Notes: generated by a model from the letters alone, not told the origin. 24,007 bases of DNA from UBA2160 sp964588665 (GCA_964588665.1 CAZPQQ010000049.1:1-24007), one strand, 5' to 3'; shown: positions 8,606 to 17,232, counted from the first letter of the stretch. Numbers and translations: made by a program.

Positions 8606-9886
8606 CTAGCCATTGCTGCCTTCATCGAGCATCGAAAGAAACTCTTCGTAGCTGGAAACACCCCTGATCTTTTCGACGAACTCCCCTACCCCGGCCATTC
8701 TTTCCCGAAACTCGCGTAGCTGGCCGCCAATGGGACTTGCCGATCCCGGACTCTCGGCATAGGTGCCGTTGAACGCGAAATACGCCTGATTGATCTTGCG
8801 AATGGGATGACCGTTTGCGACGAACCGCAGGCGCTGCCGCTCCATGTACACCTCCGCATCGACAATCCTGCCTTGCGTCAACAACAGATCCGTTTGGCGT
8901 CGGGTCTCTCGCATCTCGCTGTCGAAGTCGAACTCGTCTTTAGACGGCTCCGGCGGCTTTGTTGGCGAGGCGCTGACGGCGGCGATGCCCTGTTCTCCGG
9001 CATTTAACGCGCCTCCCAAGAATCGGTAGGCCAACCCGCCGAGCTCGCGTCCCGCCAAATCGGCCGCGGTTTCGTTGAGCACCTGCATCTCCGGGCTTTT
9101 GAACATGTTCTGGCCCAGCGGCCCAAAGAAGAAATAGTGGTGGAGCCACTCGTGGGCGGCGGTCCTCAGCGTGCCGCGCAGATTGCCGCCGTCGTACAAC
9201 GAGGCCGGATACGTGGCAACACCACCGATATCGAGCACGATCGCGGCCAGATCCTCGGACTCGAGCAGTCGCGACTCCATCGCCTCCCGGTCGCCGACAT
9301 CGACGTGGGGGTCGACCAACACTTCGAGAGATCGCTCGATCCTGTCACGAGGCGATGTTACCAAGACCTTCGGCGGCTCGGTCAGGCGGATGTCCACTGG
9401 CGGGAAGACGAATTCACCGACCACGCCGAGTCCCGCGGCTCGCGCGACTTCGCTAATTCCAGCCTCGATGGCCTCCTCGACATCAGCCCTCAACTTGCGC
9501 TTCCTCGCCCGAAGTTCTTTCAGTTCGCTTTCTACGTCAACCACGCCGGATTCACCGGGATCACTTGCGTTTACAGCAATGCGATCTATTTCGGACTTGA
9601 GCTTGCTCGCGTCGACGCCGAGCGCAAAGTACTCCTCAACTCTCGCCAACCTGTCCTCGGACGAAATCCCGTTGCCAGGGATCGCTCTGAAGACGCGGTG
9701 GGTCCATTTGGAGAGGAAGTTTTCGAGATGCCAAGTGATGATGTCGTAGCTGTAGGGCGCGGCGATTTCTTGCACGACGTCCAGCCGCATCGCGTCGCCT
9801 CTCGTGCCGATAAGCACCAGCAAGCAGACGCCGGCCAACGCGAACTTGAACGTCCGTTGGGATCGCGATTTCAGCTTCTTCAGCAT
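8606..9886 (-). CDS. Putative membrane-anchored HExxH metallopeptidase, family unknown
   Basis: I do not recognise a named family. From ATG at 9886 the protein has 426 residues: a basic N-terminus and one hydrophobic segment (FALAGVCLLVLIG, about 15-27), a long helical, probably coiled-coil part (about 116-150, ELKELRARKRKLRADVEEAIEAG), and a zinc-protease signature HEWLH at 245-249. NETAAD (E272) about 25 residues later gives a plausible third ligand, so it looks like a gluzincin facing outside the cytoplasm. The C-terminal 130 residues are helical and charged. The frame stays open to 10579, but that extension is low-complexity Arg/Ser/Gly sequence across the divergent promoter region and is unlikely to be translated. 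No strong Shine-Dalgarno sequence supports the start. It is divergent from the YbaY-domain gene. Confidence 0.72.
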   Translation of the reverse strand: MLKKLKSRSQRTFKFALAGVCLLVLIGTRGDAMRLDVVQEIAAPYSYDIITWHLENFLSKWTHRVFRAIPGNGISSEDRLARVEEYFALGVDASKLKSEIDRIAVNASDPGESGVVDVESELKELRARKRKLRADVEEAIEAGISEVARAAGLGVVGEFVFPPVDIRLTEPPKVLVTSPRDRIERSLEVLVDPHVDVGDREAMESRLLESEDLAAIVLDIGGVATYPASLYDGGNLRGTLRTAAHEWLHHYFFFGPLGQNMFKSPEMQVLNETAADLAGRELGGLAYRFLGGALNAGEQGIAAVSASPTKPPEPSKDEFDFDSEMRETRRQTDLLLTQGRIVDAEVYMERQRLRFVANGHPIRKINQAYFAFNGTYAESPGSASPIGGQLREFRERMAGVGEFVEKIRGVSSYEEFLSMLDEGSNG

Positions 9887-10307
9887 ATGTTTTGAATCAC
9901 GGGCGTCCAATCTGATGATGACCGCGGCTTCATTCCGCAATGGGCGCCGGGCTTCAGGCCGGACCGGCGAACCGGTGTTCAATACCGTACCACCTCTAAC
10001 GATAGCCCGTGGCGCCCCGGCAGGCACTGCTGTCAATGGCTCTCCCGAAGCGCGGGACGCCAGTGATGCGCCAGACCTCGGCGCGATACCGCGATTCGGC
10101 CGAGATCCCATACGAACACTTCGTGTCTCTACGACTGGTCTGTATCCTCGATCTAGGCTATCCTTGGATAATGCGAAAAACACCGCGAACGCGGCCTTAC
10201 ACCAACTGAATGTGGTATGCCATGAGCCAGTCCGAGGCAGGCACACGGGCACCAAACCAGTCGCAACATTGATTTGTCCGCTGCACACCCCGACGGAGGT
10301 TACCCTC
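9887..10307. other. 421-bp divergent intergenic region
   Basis: This gap separates the minus-strand metallopeptidase from the plus-strand YbaY-domain gene and must hold both promoters. The only -10-like sequence noted on the plus strand is GATAAT at 10167-10172, about 135 bases before the GTG start, without a recognisable -35. A CCGG-cgaa-CCGG palindrome occurs near 9960-9971. An open minus-strand frame crosses the whole gap, but its composition does not look like protein. No RNA gene or repeat was recognised. Confidence 0.5.
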
Positions 10308-11534
10308 GTGAGTAAGTCAATATCCTCATCTCCCCAGTTGCAAAACCGATTGACGTTGGCGGTATCATTGACCGCCCTTTGCTTGGTGATTCTTGGTCCA
10401 GCCCGGGCGTCAATTGCCGCCGCCCAAACTCCCGATGCCGATTTGATCTTCGAATACACGTTCGACGCCGACTCCGACGGCTGGGTCGCAGGTTTCGCCG
10501 ATCTGCCAGCCGACTTCGACCAGGACACGTACGAGCTGGAATCGGGGTTCCGCGCACTGCCCGAGGGGTTGGCCGGCAATGGGTTCTACATCTAGGGGCA
10601 CAACCGGAGCGACGACCTGTTCATGTATCTCAACCGGTACGTGGACGGTCTCCAGCCGTCGACTGAGTATTTGATGACGGCCGAGATCGACTTCGCGACG
10701 AACGTTCCCGGTGGTTCGTTCGGAATTGGCGGCTCACCCGGCGAAAGCGTGTACGTCAAAGCAGGCGCCTCAGCGGTTGAGCCGACGCAGGCGCCGGACG
10801 CAAGCGGCTGGCTCAGGTCCAACGTCGACAAAGGAAATCAGTCCAACGGCGGCGAAGCGATGGTCGTTGTCGGCAACGTCAGCCATCCCGACGTTACCGG
10901 CGACGAGTACCAGATCAAGACGGTGACGAACGCGGACAGCCCGTTGTCCGTAACGACCGACGCCGACGGCGGGCTGTGGCTGATCGTCGGGACGGACAGC
11001 GGCTTCGAAGGTCTCACCGCGCTGTACTACTCGAGAATGGCTTACAGCTTCGTGGCCGAGTCTGCGCCGTCAACGGCATCGATAACCGGCACGATAACCT
11101 ATCGCGAGAAAATCGCCCTGACGCCGAACGCTGTGATCGACGTGAAGCTGGTCGACGTTTCGCGCGCCGACGCGTCCGCCGTTACGATCGCCGAAAAGAT
11201 CATCGGAGATCCGGGCCAGGTTCCCGTGTCGTTCGAAATCGAGTACGACCCGGCGGATATCGACGACCGCTTCACATACGCCGTTCAGGCGAAAATCACA
11301 GAGAACGGTGAGTTGGCGTTCATCAACGACACATCGTACGGGGTCATTACACGCGACAGTCCGACACACGTCGACATGGTTTTGGTACGAGTGAGCCCAT
11401 CCGAGCCTTCGACGCCTCCCGATGTGGGCGGGTTGTCTTTACCCGGTTGGCTGCTGTTTGCACTGGCGACAGTTGGCGCTCTCCTGATCGTTCTTGGCGT
11501 TCGATCTCTGTCCACGGCCGTAACCAACCGATAG
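10308..11534 (+). pseudogene. Secreted YbaY-domain protein interrupted by an in-frame TAG
   Basis: One continuous frame of 409 codons starts at GTG 10308, which is preceded by GGAGG with eight bases of spacing. It is broken only by TAG at codon 96 (10593-10595). The N-terminal part has a signal peptide (LTLAVSLTALCLVILGPARA) and a beta-rich, lectin/jelly-roll-like segment that continues directly after the TAG (GNGFYI, stop, GHNRSDDLF). Codons about 258-361 form a YbaY/YscW-type lipoprotein beta-domain (ASITGTITYREKIALTPNA, VDVSRADA, FEIEYDPADIDDRF). A Pro/Ser linker and a C-terminal transmembrane helix with basic tail (PGWLLFALATVGALLIVLGVR) follow. A CAG-to-TAG change is the simplest explanation. 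Genuine decay, a base-call error or stop readthrough are all possible. Downstream sequence still looks selected, so decay would be recent. Confidence 0.75.
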
Positions 11535-11606
11535 CTGCTCAGATGCTGGTCGTCTGAGATTGCGGGCGCCGACCAAGCGGCGGTTTTCGCCGCGAGCGTC
11601 ATCGCC

Positions 11607-11635
11607 TTGTTGGAGGGCTGGCCGTGTCGTATACT
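11607..11635 (+). promoter_or_regulatory. Candidate sigma-70 promoter for the 11782 oxidoreductase
   Basis: TTGTTG (11607-11612) and TATACT (11630-11635) are separated by exactly 17 bases, with five of six consensus matches in the -10. Transcription would begin near 11642, leaving a leader of about 140 bases before ATG 11782. Two small hairpins (11538-11558 and 11577-11593) lie just upstream, after the previous gene's stop. They lack U-tracts, so they are weak terminator candidates. Confidence 0.5.
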
Positions 11636-11781
11636 CACTCGCGCGGACATCGAGCCGGGTCCGACGCCACGCTCGCCTGCCATCGCAAAGCGGGACCATG
11701 GCGCCAGTCGAATTTCACGCCGCCCTGGACCAGCGAAACCATGCATCCCGCGGGACACAACCAATTGGAGAGCGAGACGAC

Positions 11782-12786
11782 ATGAAACAATCGATGTGCA
11801 TCGTCGGGTGCGGCGGGTACGCCCGGATGGTTCTCGACGACATCTACGACATGACGGACGACTTCGACTTCTACTTCGCCAGCCGCGACGTCGACAAAGC
11901 CCGGCAGTACTCGGAAGACTACGGCGGCGCCGGGTATTTTGGCGACTACGAAGAAGCGGCGGCCGACCCTCGGGTTCAGTCGATGTACTTCTTCACGCCT
12001 CATGACATGCACCTGGACAACGTCAACCTGGCCGCTCGCCACGGTAAGCACGTGCTCATGGAGAAGCCGATAGCCCGGACCGTCGCGGAGGCATCCGCCA
12101 TGGTCGAGTCCGCTCGCAGCGCTGGCATCAAGCTGATGATCGCCGAAAACTACCGGTTCCTAAACACGGTGGATCGAGCCATGGAAATCATGAACGCAGA
12201 GGGCGCCGAAAACCCCATCGGCGATCTGAGGCTTATCGAGATGGTCGTCGAAGGTTTCAGCTCACCCGGCAAATGGCGCGCAAACCTAGACCGGAACGGT
12301 GGCGGCGTGTTTATCGACGGCGGCATCCACTTCGTCGACATCGCGGTAAATGTCGGCGGGTTTCCCGAGCTCGTCCACGCGATCCAACCGCCTCAGCTCT
12401 ATACGAACGTCGAAGGCGAAGACGGGATACTCGTCACAGCCGCGCTTCCTGGTGGCGTCGCCTGCGTCATCAATTTCTCGAGGGCGATCCCGGTGCAGAG
12501 CCAGTTTCAGATCATCAAATTCACTGGAAGCAAGGGAAGGATCAGCTTCGACCCCAGAGCCAGCGAACTCACCATCGACACACCCGACGGGCAAAGCACA
12601 GTCGAGGTGCCAGCGGTCCGACGCGGGGTTCGCGGAATGGTGTCGGAGTTTCGCCGGAGCATCGAAGAGGACCGCGAGCCGGTGATGTCCGGTCACGAAG
12701 GTACCAAGGACTTGGCCGTCGTTTTGGCCGCGTACGAATCCATGCGAACCGGCGAGTCGGTCCGTCTCTCGCTGCCGGAACGATAA
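11782..12786 (+). CDS. Gfo/Idh/MocA family oxidoreductase (first copy)
   Basis: This is a NAD(P)-dependent sugar or cyclitol dehydrogenase-like protein, 334 residues from ATG 11782. The Rossmann fold begins at once with CIVGCGGYARM (G-x-G-x-x-A). The conserved EKP is at residues 94-96 (Lys95), followed by AENYRF at 121-126. The catalytic loop GGGVFIDGGIHFVD (173-186) keeps the Asp179 and His183 typical of active family members. The C-terminal half is the family's beta-sheet dimerisation domain, ending MRTGESVRLSLP. The frame is open upstream to 11560, but the family match begins at 11782 and a GGAG-type sequence lies 12-15 bases before it. Substrate is unknown. It shares the strand with a HAD phosphatase and a second oxidoreductase, suggesting a small sugar or polyol pathway. 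Confidence 0.88.
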   Translation: MKQSMCIVGCGGYARMVLDDIYDMTDDFDFYFASRDVDKARQYSEDYGGAGYFGDYEEAAADPRVQSMYFFTPHDMHLDNVNLAARHGKHVLMEKPIARTVAEASAMVESARSAGIKLMIAENYRFLNTVDRAMEIMNAEGAENPIGDLRLIEMVVEGFSSPGKWRANLDRNGGGVFIDGGIHFVDIAVNVGGFPELVHAIQPPQLYTNVEGEDGILVTAALPGGVACVINFSRAIPVQSQFQIIKFTGSKGRISFDPRASELTIDTPDGQSTVEVPAVRRGVRGMVSEFRRSIEEDREPVMSGHEGTKDLAVVLAAYESMRTGESVRLSLPER

Positions 12787-13067
12787 GCCGCCCACACCTG
12801 CGTCACGCGCCTTAGCAGTCACCATGCTCCGAATCGAAATGCAGCGAGTCTCGGGCTCGCATACGAATCGCAGAATACGGCCACCGGGCGCGAGATGTGG
12901 AGCCATGAAGCCGGAGTGGGCGTCGATTCGCCACTCGCAGCACCCGGCGACATGCTCATCGCGACGGCTTGCATGCCCGTCCAAGGCAAGAACAGCCCGA
13001 GCGTGTTGTCCTGCGCCTGGGAGATTGACGATAGCCGCCCACTAGCCTGAAACACCTTTGAGGATTA

Positions 13068-13736
13068 TTGCCATTGCTTGTTGTTCAATGCGACTTCGAC
13101 GACACCGTTACCGTCGGCAACGTGAGCGTCGCGATCAGGGAAGCCTTCGATCTCGAGGACTGGAAAGAGATGGAGGAGGAGTTCGTCTCCGGAAGATACA
13201 CCGTCGAGGAGAGCAACATCCGTCAGTACGCCGGCCTGACGGCGTCCCAGCCGGAGATCGAAGAGTTCGTGAAAGGCGACGTTGTTGTCAGGTATGCCTT
13301 CGACGAGTTCGTGGCCTACTGTGCGGGCACTGGCGTCCACTTGGCGGTGGTGTCCAGCGGTCTCGAATTCTACGTGAGCGCGACGATCGACACGTTGGGA
13401 ATCGACGGTGTCGAGATTCACGCGGCGCACACCGAATTTTCGCCGGACGGCATGCGGGTATCGTACGAAAATCCGGCGGGGGCTCCGATCACAGACGGCT
13501 TCAAAGATTCGTACGTCGCGCATTTCAAGAGTCAAGGACACACGGTCGTCTACGTCGGCGACGGGCTCTCAGACCTCGGGGCCGCGCGGTTGGCGGATTA
13601 CGTGATCGCGCGAGATGGGCTTGCCGACGACATGGAGCGTTTGTGCTTGCCATACAATAGGTTCGAGAACTTCAGAGACGTCGGCGAACATGTCGAGCGG
13701 ATCAGGAAAGACCTCGAAAACAACCCTTCAGATTGA
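13068..13736 (+). CDS. HAD-superfamily phosphatase, MtnX/SerB-like
   Basis: The 222-residue protein carries all HAD phosphatase motifs. Motif I is DFDDT (D9 nucleophile, D11 acid/base), motif II is SSG (96-98), motif III is probably K146, and motif IV is GDGLSD (164-169). The helical cap between motifs I and II (FDLEDWKEMEEEFVSG, then VEESNIRQYAGL) resembles the MtnX branch, which acts on phosphorylated keto-pentenyl compounds of methionine salvage, and also SerB-like phosphatases. The substrate therefore cannot be fixed from sequence. The start is TTG: 13068 has GAGG only four bases upstream and 13074 has it ten bases upstream. No ATG fits. It lies 281 bases after one oxidoreductase and 78 before the next on the same strand. 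Confidence 0.82.
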   Translation: MPLLVVQCDFDDTVTVGNVSVAIREAFDLEDWKEMEEEFVSGRYTVEESNIRQYAGLTASQPEIEEFVKGDVVVRYAFDEFVAYCAGTGVHLAVVSSGLEFYVSATIDTLGIDGVEIHAAHTEFSPDGMRVSYENPAGAPITDGFKDSYVAHFKSQGHTVVYVGDGLSDLGAARLADYVIARDGLADDMERLCLPYNRFENFRDVGEHVERIRKDLENNPSD

Positions 13737-13814
13737 TGACGAGTCAATCGCGACGCCCGGTGCTTTGGGTCGCTCAACCAGCGCTGCAACGAAACAGAAA
13801 TCGGGAGACCATGG

Positions 13815-14915
13815 ATGACTGAATCGAAAATCCGAATCGGTGTTGTGGGCGTCGGCTTCGGCTCCGTCGTGCACATCCCGGCATTCCAGTCAGAAGGCCT
13901 CGAGGTCGTGGCGGTCTGCGCCCGCCGCGAGGAGAGAGCGAGAGACGCCGCGGAACGGTTTGCCGTCCCGAACGCGTTCACTGACTATCGTGAGATGCTC
14001 GCACTGGACGGCCTGGACGCCGTTGCTGTCGCCACGCCAGTTTCCACCCACCATCCGATCACGATGGACGCGCTGGAAGCGAGCAAGCACGTGCTGTGCG
14101 AAAAGCCGCTGGCCATCAACGCGATCCAAGCTCGGGAGATGTGGGAGAAGACCGAAGCAACCGGATTGACCGCAATGGTCGCCCATGAGTTCAGATTCGC
14201 CTCGGGTCGCATGCGGGTAAAGGAGCTCATCGACGAAGGCTATGTCGGGGCGTTGCACATGGCGTTGATGAGCCTCGCGGTCGGACCGAGAAGCGGTTTC
14301 CGCGCCAGGCCGTGGAGCGAGTCGGACGACGCGGGAAAGGGCGGAGGGTTCCTGGGCGCTCTGGGCTCCCACTACATCGACTGCCTTCGGCACTGGTTTG
14401 GCGAAGTCGCTTCGGTTTCCGGGCGTCTGAACACCCACTTCCAAGACCGAACGTATGCAGACCTGGAGGAGTTCGTCGAAGCAACTTCGGACGGCACGTA
14501 CAATTTCACGCTCGAGTTCGCCCAGGGAGGCTGGGCCAACATGATCGGCACATCAGCCGCCGCTTTCGGCTCCGGCGCGCGAGTGGAGATCTACGGACGA
14601 GACGGAACCCTTACGACCCCACAACCGGGCGCCGGATTCAATCCGCCGCCGCTCGGGACGATCCTGGGAGCGAAGCCTGGCGACAAAGAGCTGGCCGAGC
14701 TTCCCATTCCGGCGCGTCTCGAACCCTTCTCGGACGATCGCGACGGACGGATGATGCCGTTTCGGCTGCTGGTCAGGGAGTTCGTCCGAGGCATCAGGGA
14801 GGGCGTCTCGCCTGCCCCGAACCTACTCGACGGCCTCCGTTGCCAGGAGATCATGGCGGCCATTCGCGAGTCGTCGTTTACGGGGAGCGTGGTGCGTTTC
14901 GACGAACGCAATTGA
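13815..14915 (+). CDS. Gfo/Idh/MocA family oxidoreductase (second copy)
   Basis: This 366-residue NAD(P)-dependent oxidoreductase is clearly diverged from the copy at 11782. The Rossmann motif is GVVGVGFGSVVHIPAF (9-24), EKP is at 96-98 and AHEFRF at 123-128. In the catalytic loop, GGGFLGALGSHYID, His186 and Asp189 are kept, but the Asp that usually occurs three residues after GGGxL is Ala182, so the proton relay may differ. The C-terminal domain is typical (FTLEFAQGGWANMIGTSAAAFG, IYGRDGTLTTP). ATG 13815 follows GGGAG by about eight bases. It is the last plus-strand gene before a convergent pair of stops 47 bases apart. Substrate is unknown; sugars, polyols or inositols are possible. Confidence 0.87.
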   Translation: MTESKIRIGVVGVGFGSVVHIPAFQSEGLEVVAVCARREERARDAAERFAVPNAFTDYREMLALDGLDAVAVATPVSTHHPITMDALEASKHVLCEKPLAINAIQAREMWEKTEATGLTAMVAHEFRFASGRMRVKELIDEGYVGALHMALMSLAVGPRSGFRARPWSESDDAGKGGGFLGALGSHYIDCLRHWFGEVASVSGRLNTHFQDRTYADLEEFVEATSDGTYNFTLEFAQGGWANMIGTSAAAFGSGARVEIYGRDGTLTTPQPGAGFNPPPLGTILGAKPGDKELAELPIPARLEPFSDDRDGRMMPFRLLVREFVRGIREGVSPAPNLLDGLRCQEIMAAIRESSFTGSVVRFDERN

Positions 14916-14962
14916 CGAGGAGCGCGTCGCGTGGGCCGCGTCGATCCCGCTGGGGATAGCTG

Positions 14963-15670
14963 CTAAGTCCTGCGTCCCCTGAAAAGAGACAGGAAGCGGT
15001 CCTGGTAGAACTCGAACATGCCCCACCGGTCCAGTTCGCGTTTGAGTTCGTCGACGCCCCTGCCATGCTCGGCGTCGGCGAATAGCTGCTCGATGCGTTG
15101 CGCCGCCGCCGCCGGCAACCCGCCCGCGCCGGGACTCGGGTCGAGCAAACCTTTCGATCTGAACTCGTCGACATTCTGACTGGCGGAACTCGATGTGATT
15201 TCGTACATGAACTTGAGCAGCGCCACGTCCCAGAGTTCGTCGACACCCACCATCACCACCGCGAGATTCTCCGACCGCTTGTTGAGGTCGTCGCCGATTT
15301 TTTTCGCAATCTCAGTCGGATCGCCGCCGACGATGTCGGTGTTCGCCGGTTCGTTGCGATACTGGTACATGATCCCTGGACTGTTCGGCCCGTACGTATC
15401 CGCCAAGTGGTTCAGGTACTCGTACGCTTCGGAGCTGAAGCCCTCGAGGTTGAGCGCGTAATACGGGGTGACGATCGACGGTCTCTGGGCGACGACGCGG
15501 CCGGTTCTGACGACTCCTTCCGGTTCACCGGATGCCAGCTCGGTGTAGACGGGCTCGGTTACGACGTGGTACCCGAAATTCGTGACGCCGAAGGTCGACA
15601 AACTCTGCTTCGGGTAACGCACCACCCAGGTCTGTTCGAGAGCTTTCATCCAGTCGCGTGGGTCCTGCAT
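14963..15670 (-). CDS. Hypothetical soluble protein, operon with peptidase MA-like gene
   Basis: I do not recognise this 235-residue protein. It has no signal peptide and no transmembrane helix. The first half has mixed beta/aromatic sequence (YHVVTEPVYTELASG, PYYALNLEGFSSEAYEYL). The middle has a hydrophobic strand (LAVVMVGVDELWDVALLKFMYEI). The last 40 residues are a charged amphipathic helix (RGVDELKRELDRWGMFEFY) ending in basic FRGRRT. The ATG at 15670 begins five bases after the TAG of the peptidase gene, so the two are almost certainly translated from one message. An in-frame ATG seven codons later is an alternative start. Coding character is supported by the tight spacing and a long uninterrupted frame. 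Function is unknown, perhaps linked to the upstream protease-like protein. Confidence 0.7.
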   Translation of the reverse strand: MQDPRDWMKALEQTWVVRYPKQSLSTFGVTNFGYHVVTEPVYTELASGEPEGVVRTGRVVAQRPSIVTPYYALNLEGFSSEAYEYLNHLADTYGPNSPGIMYQYRNEPANTDIVGGDPTEIAKKIGDDLNKRSENLAVVMVGVDELWDVALLKFMYEITSSSASQNVDEFRSKGLLDPSPGAGGLPAAAAQRIEQLFADAEHGRGVDELKRELDRWGMFEFYQDRFLSLFRGRRT

Positions 15671-15675
15671 GTCGA

Positions 15676-17232
15676 CTAGCGTCGCCTTCTGCGGACGCCG
15701 AGTCCCACGAGCCCGAGCAAGAATGCAGGCATGGCCAGGTCGCTGAGACCGGCGCCCGGGTGGGCTGGAAGGTTGCAGGAGGCGCCCTGGGCCGCGGTGT
15801 CTTGTCCGGCGCCAGCCGATCCCGGCGCGGGCGCGGCGGTTGGCTCCGGTTCGACTGCTTTCACGACCGCCGGCGGCGGTGTGGCCGGCGGTGGGATCGG
15901 CGTCGAAGTCGGCGCGGGCTCAACGGTCGCGGTCGGAATCGGAGTCGGCGTCACTTCAAGAGTTGCGACGGTTTCCGAGCCTGCCTGCGGCGTGAGCGTG
16001 AACGGCTGAATTACCCGCCGTGGAACCGGCGTCGGGCGTAGCTTGTCGCGTTCGGGCGGCACGTAATCGGCCGCGCCCATCGTCTCGCGCCATTGGTTTT
16101 CCAGTTCGACTCTGGTTACGCCATAGGTTTGCAGAATGGCGTCGTCCATGTTCGTGCCGGACTTCAGCACCGCCATCAACTCCCGCATCGCGTCAGGGCC
16201 GTAGCCGGTCACCATGAAACGCACGATGCTGCTGGCCTGGCCGTAAAATATGATGACGTCTTCCGGATCGCCGGGCAAGATCGGCATCGACGTGATTGGG
16301 AGCAACCGTCCCGTGGCAAGCGCGAACTCCAAGGCGACGTCGTAGGAGAAGCCGGGGTCGATGTTGCCGTACTCTGACAGTCCTTCGTTCAGCCAGGCCG
16401 GAATGCCACGGAGTATGCTGTCGCCCGCGCGATGCGTGAGGATGTGGGTCACTTCATGTGAAGCCGTGCCCGTGGCCCCGGTTCCGCCTCCGAGGACGAG
16501 CAACGTGCCCAGGTTGGTGAACGCCTGGCCTTCCGTGATGAGCTCTCGACGGATTGTCGTGGAACCAGGAGGCAACGCTTCGAGCATCTCCTTGACGTTG
16601 TTGTACATGGTGACCCTGATGGGGATCGTGATGTCCGCGCCAAGCAGGGGTCCCATATGATCCAGGGTTTGCAATATTGCGTCGAGAATGATCTCGGCCC
16701 GCTTCTTGACCGGCCCATGGTACGCGACGGCGATCGGACCTTCCGTCACCTCTTCCCAACTGAATCGAGCGTCGAAGTAGATGAATTCGGCCGGCTCGGT
16801 GGCCAGTTCGTTCCCCTCGGCATCCTTTATTTCGAAGTTGTAGCTGATGATCGTTCCGGGAGGTATGTAGCGCCCGCTCGTGTCGGTTCTCCAGAACAGC
16901 TCCGAATCGACCAATGCGCCCTGCTCGAAATCGAGGTAGTCGTAGGCGCCCCTGGTTTGCTGACCGATCCTGAATCGAACGGCGACCTCGGTGATTTCGT
17001 GGTCACCTTCGACCTGAACTGCAAACCTCATGCCGTCCGGGAACTCGCTGACCACTGAAGTGTCCAGCACCCGGATGACATCGTCGGCCGCCGTGGCCAC
17101 GCCGCCCGTCACGTGAAACGCGATCGTCGCGCTCAGCGCCGCGACTACTGCTGCCACTGTCCCTACTCGGGTCCAGTTCCATACAGACGAACCGGACAAC
17201 CACCCACCGGCGCTGTTAAGGCCGTGCCACAT
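15676..17232 (-). CDS. Secreted peptidase MA-like metalloprotease with C-terminal sorting-like tail
   Basis: The protein matches the gluzincin peptidase-MA pattern. HEVTH (259-263) is followed 20 residues later by WLNEGLSEY (Glu283), the same zinc site as MA-like peptidases. Order: signal/anchor segment (about 22-48), beta-rich domain (50-155), peptidase domain (165-390), Pro/Thr-rich linker (about 397-475), then Cys486, a hydrophobic stretch (MPAFLLGLVGLGV) and five arginines at the very C-terminus. That tail resembles three-part sorting signals of the PEP-CTERM or MYXO-CTERM kind. The start at 17232 (518 residues) is chosen because AAGGGA lies nine bases upstream; ATG 17241 touches that site. 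The ribosome binding site overlaps the stop of the preceding 82-aa gene, implying coupling. Actual protease activity is inferred only. Confidence 0.82.
   Translation of the reverse strand: MWHGLNSAGGWLSGSSVWNWTRVGTVAAVVAALSATIAFHVTGGVATAADDVIRVLDTSVVSEFPDGMRFAVQVEGDHEITEVAVRFRIGQQTRGAYDYLDFEQGALVDSELFWRTDTSGRYIPPGTIISYNFEIKDAEGNELATEPAEFIYFDARFSWEEVTEGPIAVAYHGPVKKRAEIILDAILQTLDHMGPLLGADITIPIRVTMYNNVKEMLEALPPGSTTIRRELITEGQAFTNLGTLLVLGGGTGATGTASHEVTHILTHRAGDSILRGIPAWLNEGLSEYGNIDPGFSYDVALEFALATGRLLPITSMPILPGDPEDVIIFYGQASSIVRFMVTGYGPDAMRELMAVLKSGTNMDDAILQTYGVTRVELENQWRETMGAADYVPPERDKLRPTPVPRRVIQPFTLTPQAGSETVATLEVTPTPIPTATVEPAPTSTPIPPPATPPPAVVKAVEPEPTAAPAPGSAGAGQDTAAQGASCNLPAHPGAGLSDLAMPAFLLGLVGLGVRRRRR

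Noticed and set aside
9887..10579. Minus-strand 231-codon open extension upstream of the metallopeptidase start
   Set aside because: The sequence is Arg/Ser/Gly/Pro-rich without domain character. It crosses the divergent promoter region and overlaps the signal peptide of the YbaY-domain gene. It is a by-product of high GC.
11538..11593. Two small hairpins after the YbaY-domain gene as terminators
   Set aside because: The six-base-pair stems have no following U-run; they are mentioned only as weak candidates.
12895..13050. Possible 51-aa plus-strand ORF; its frame is open from the oxidoreductase stop onward
   Set aside because: There is no Shine-Dalgarno sequence, no recognisable domain and a low start score. 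It could be a decayed fragment but cannot be supported.
14944..14957. ATCCC-gctg-GGGAT hairpin between convergent genes as a terminator
   Set aside because: The stem is only five base pairs and there is no U-tract on either strand.
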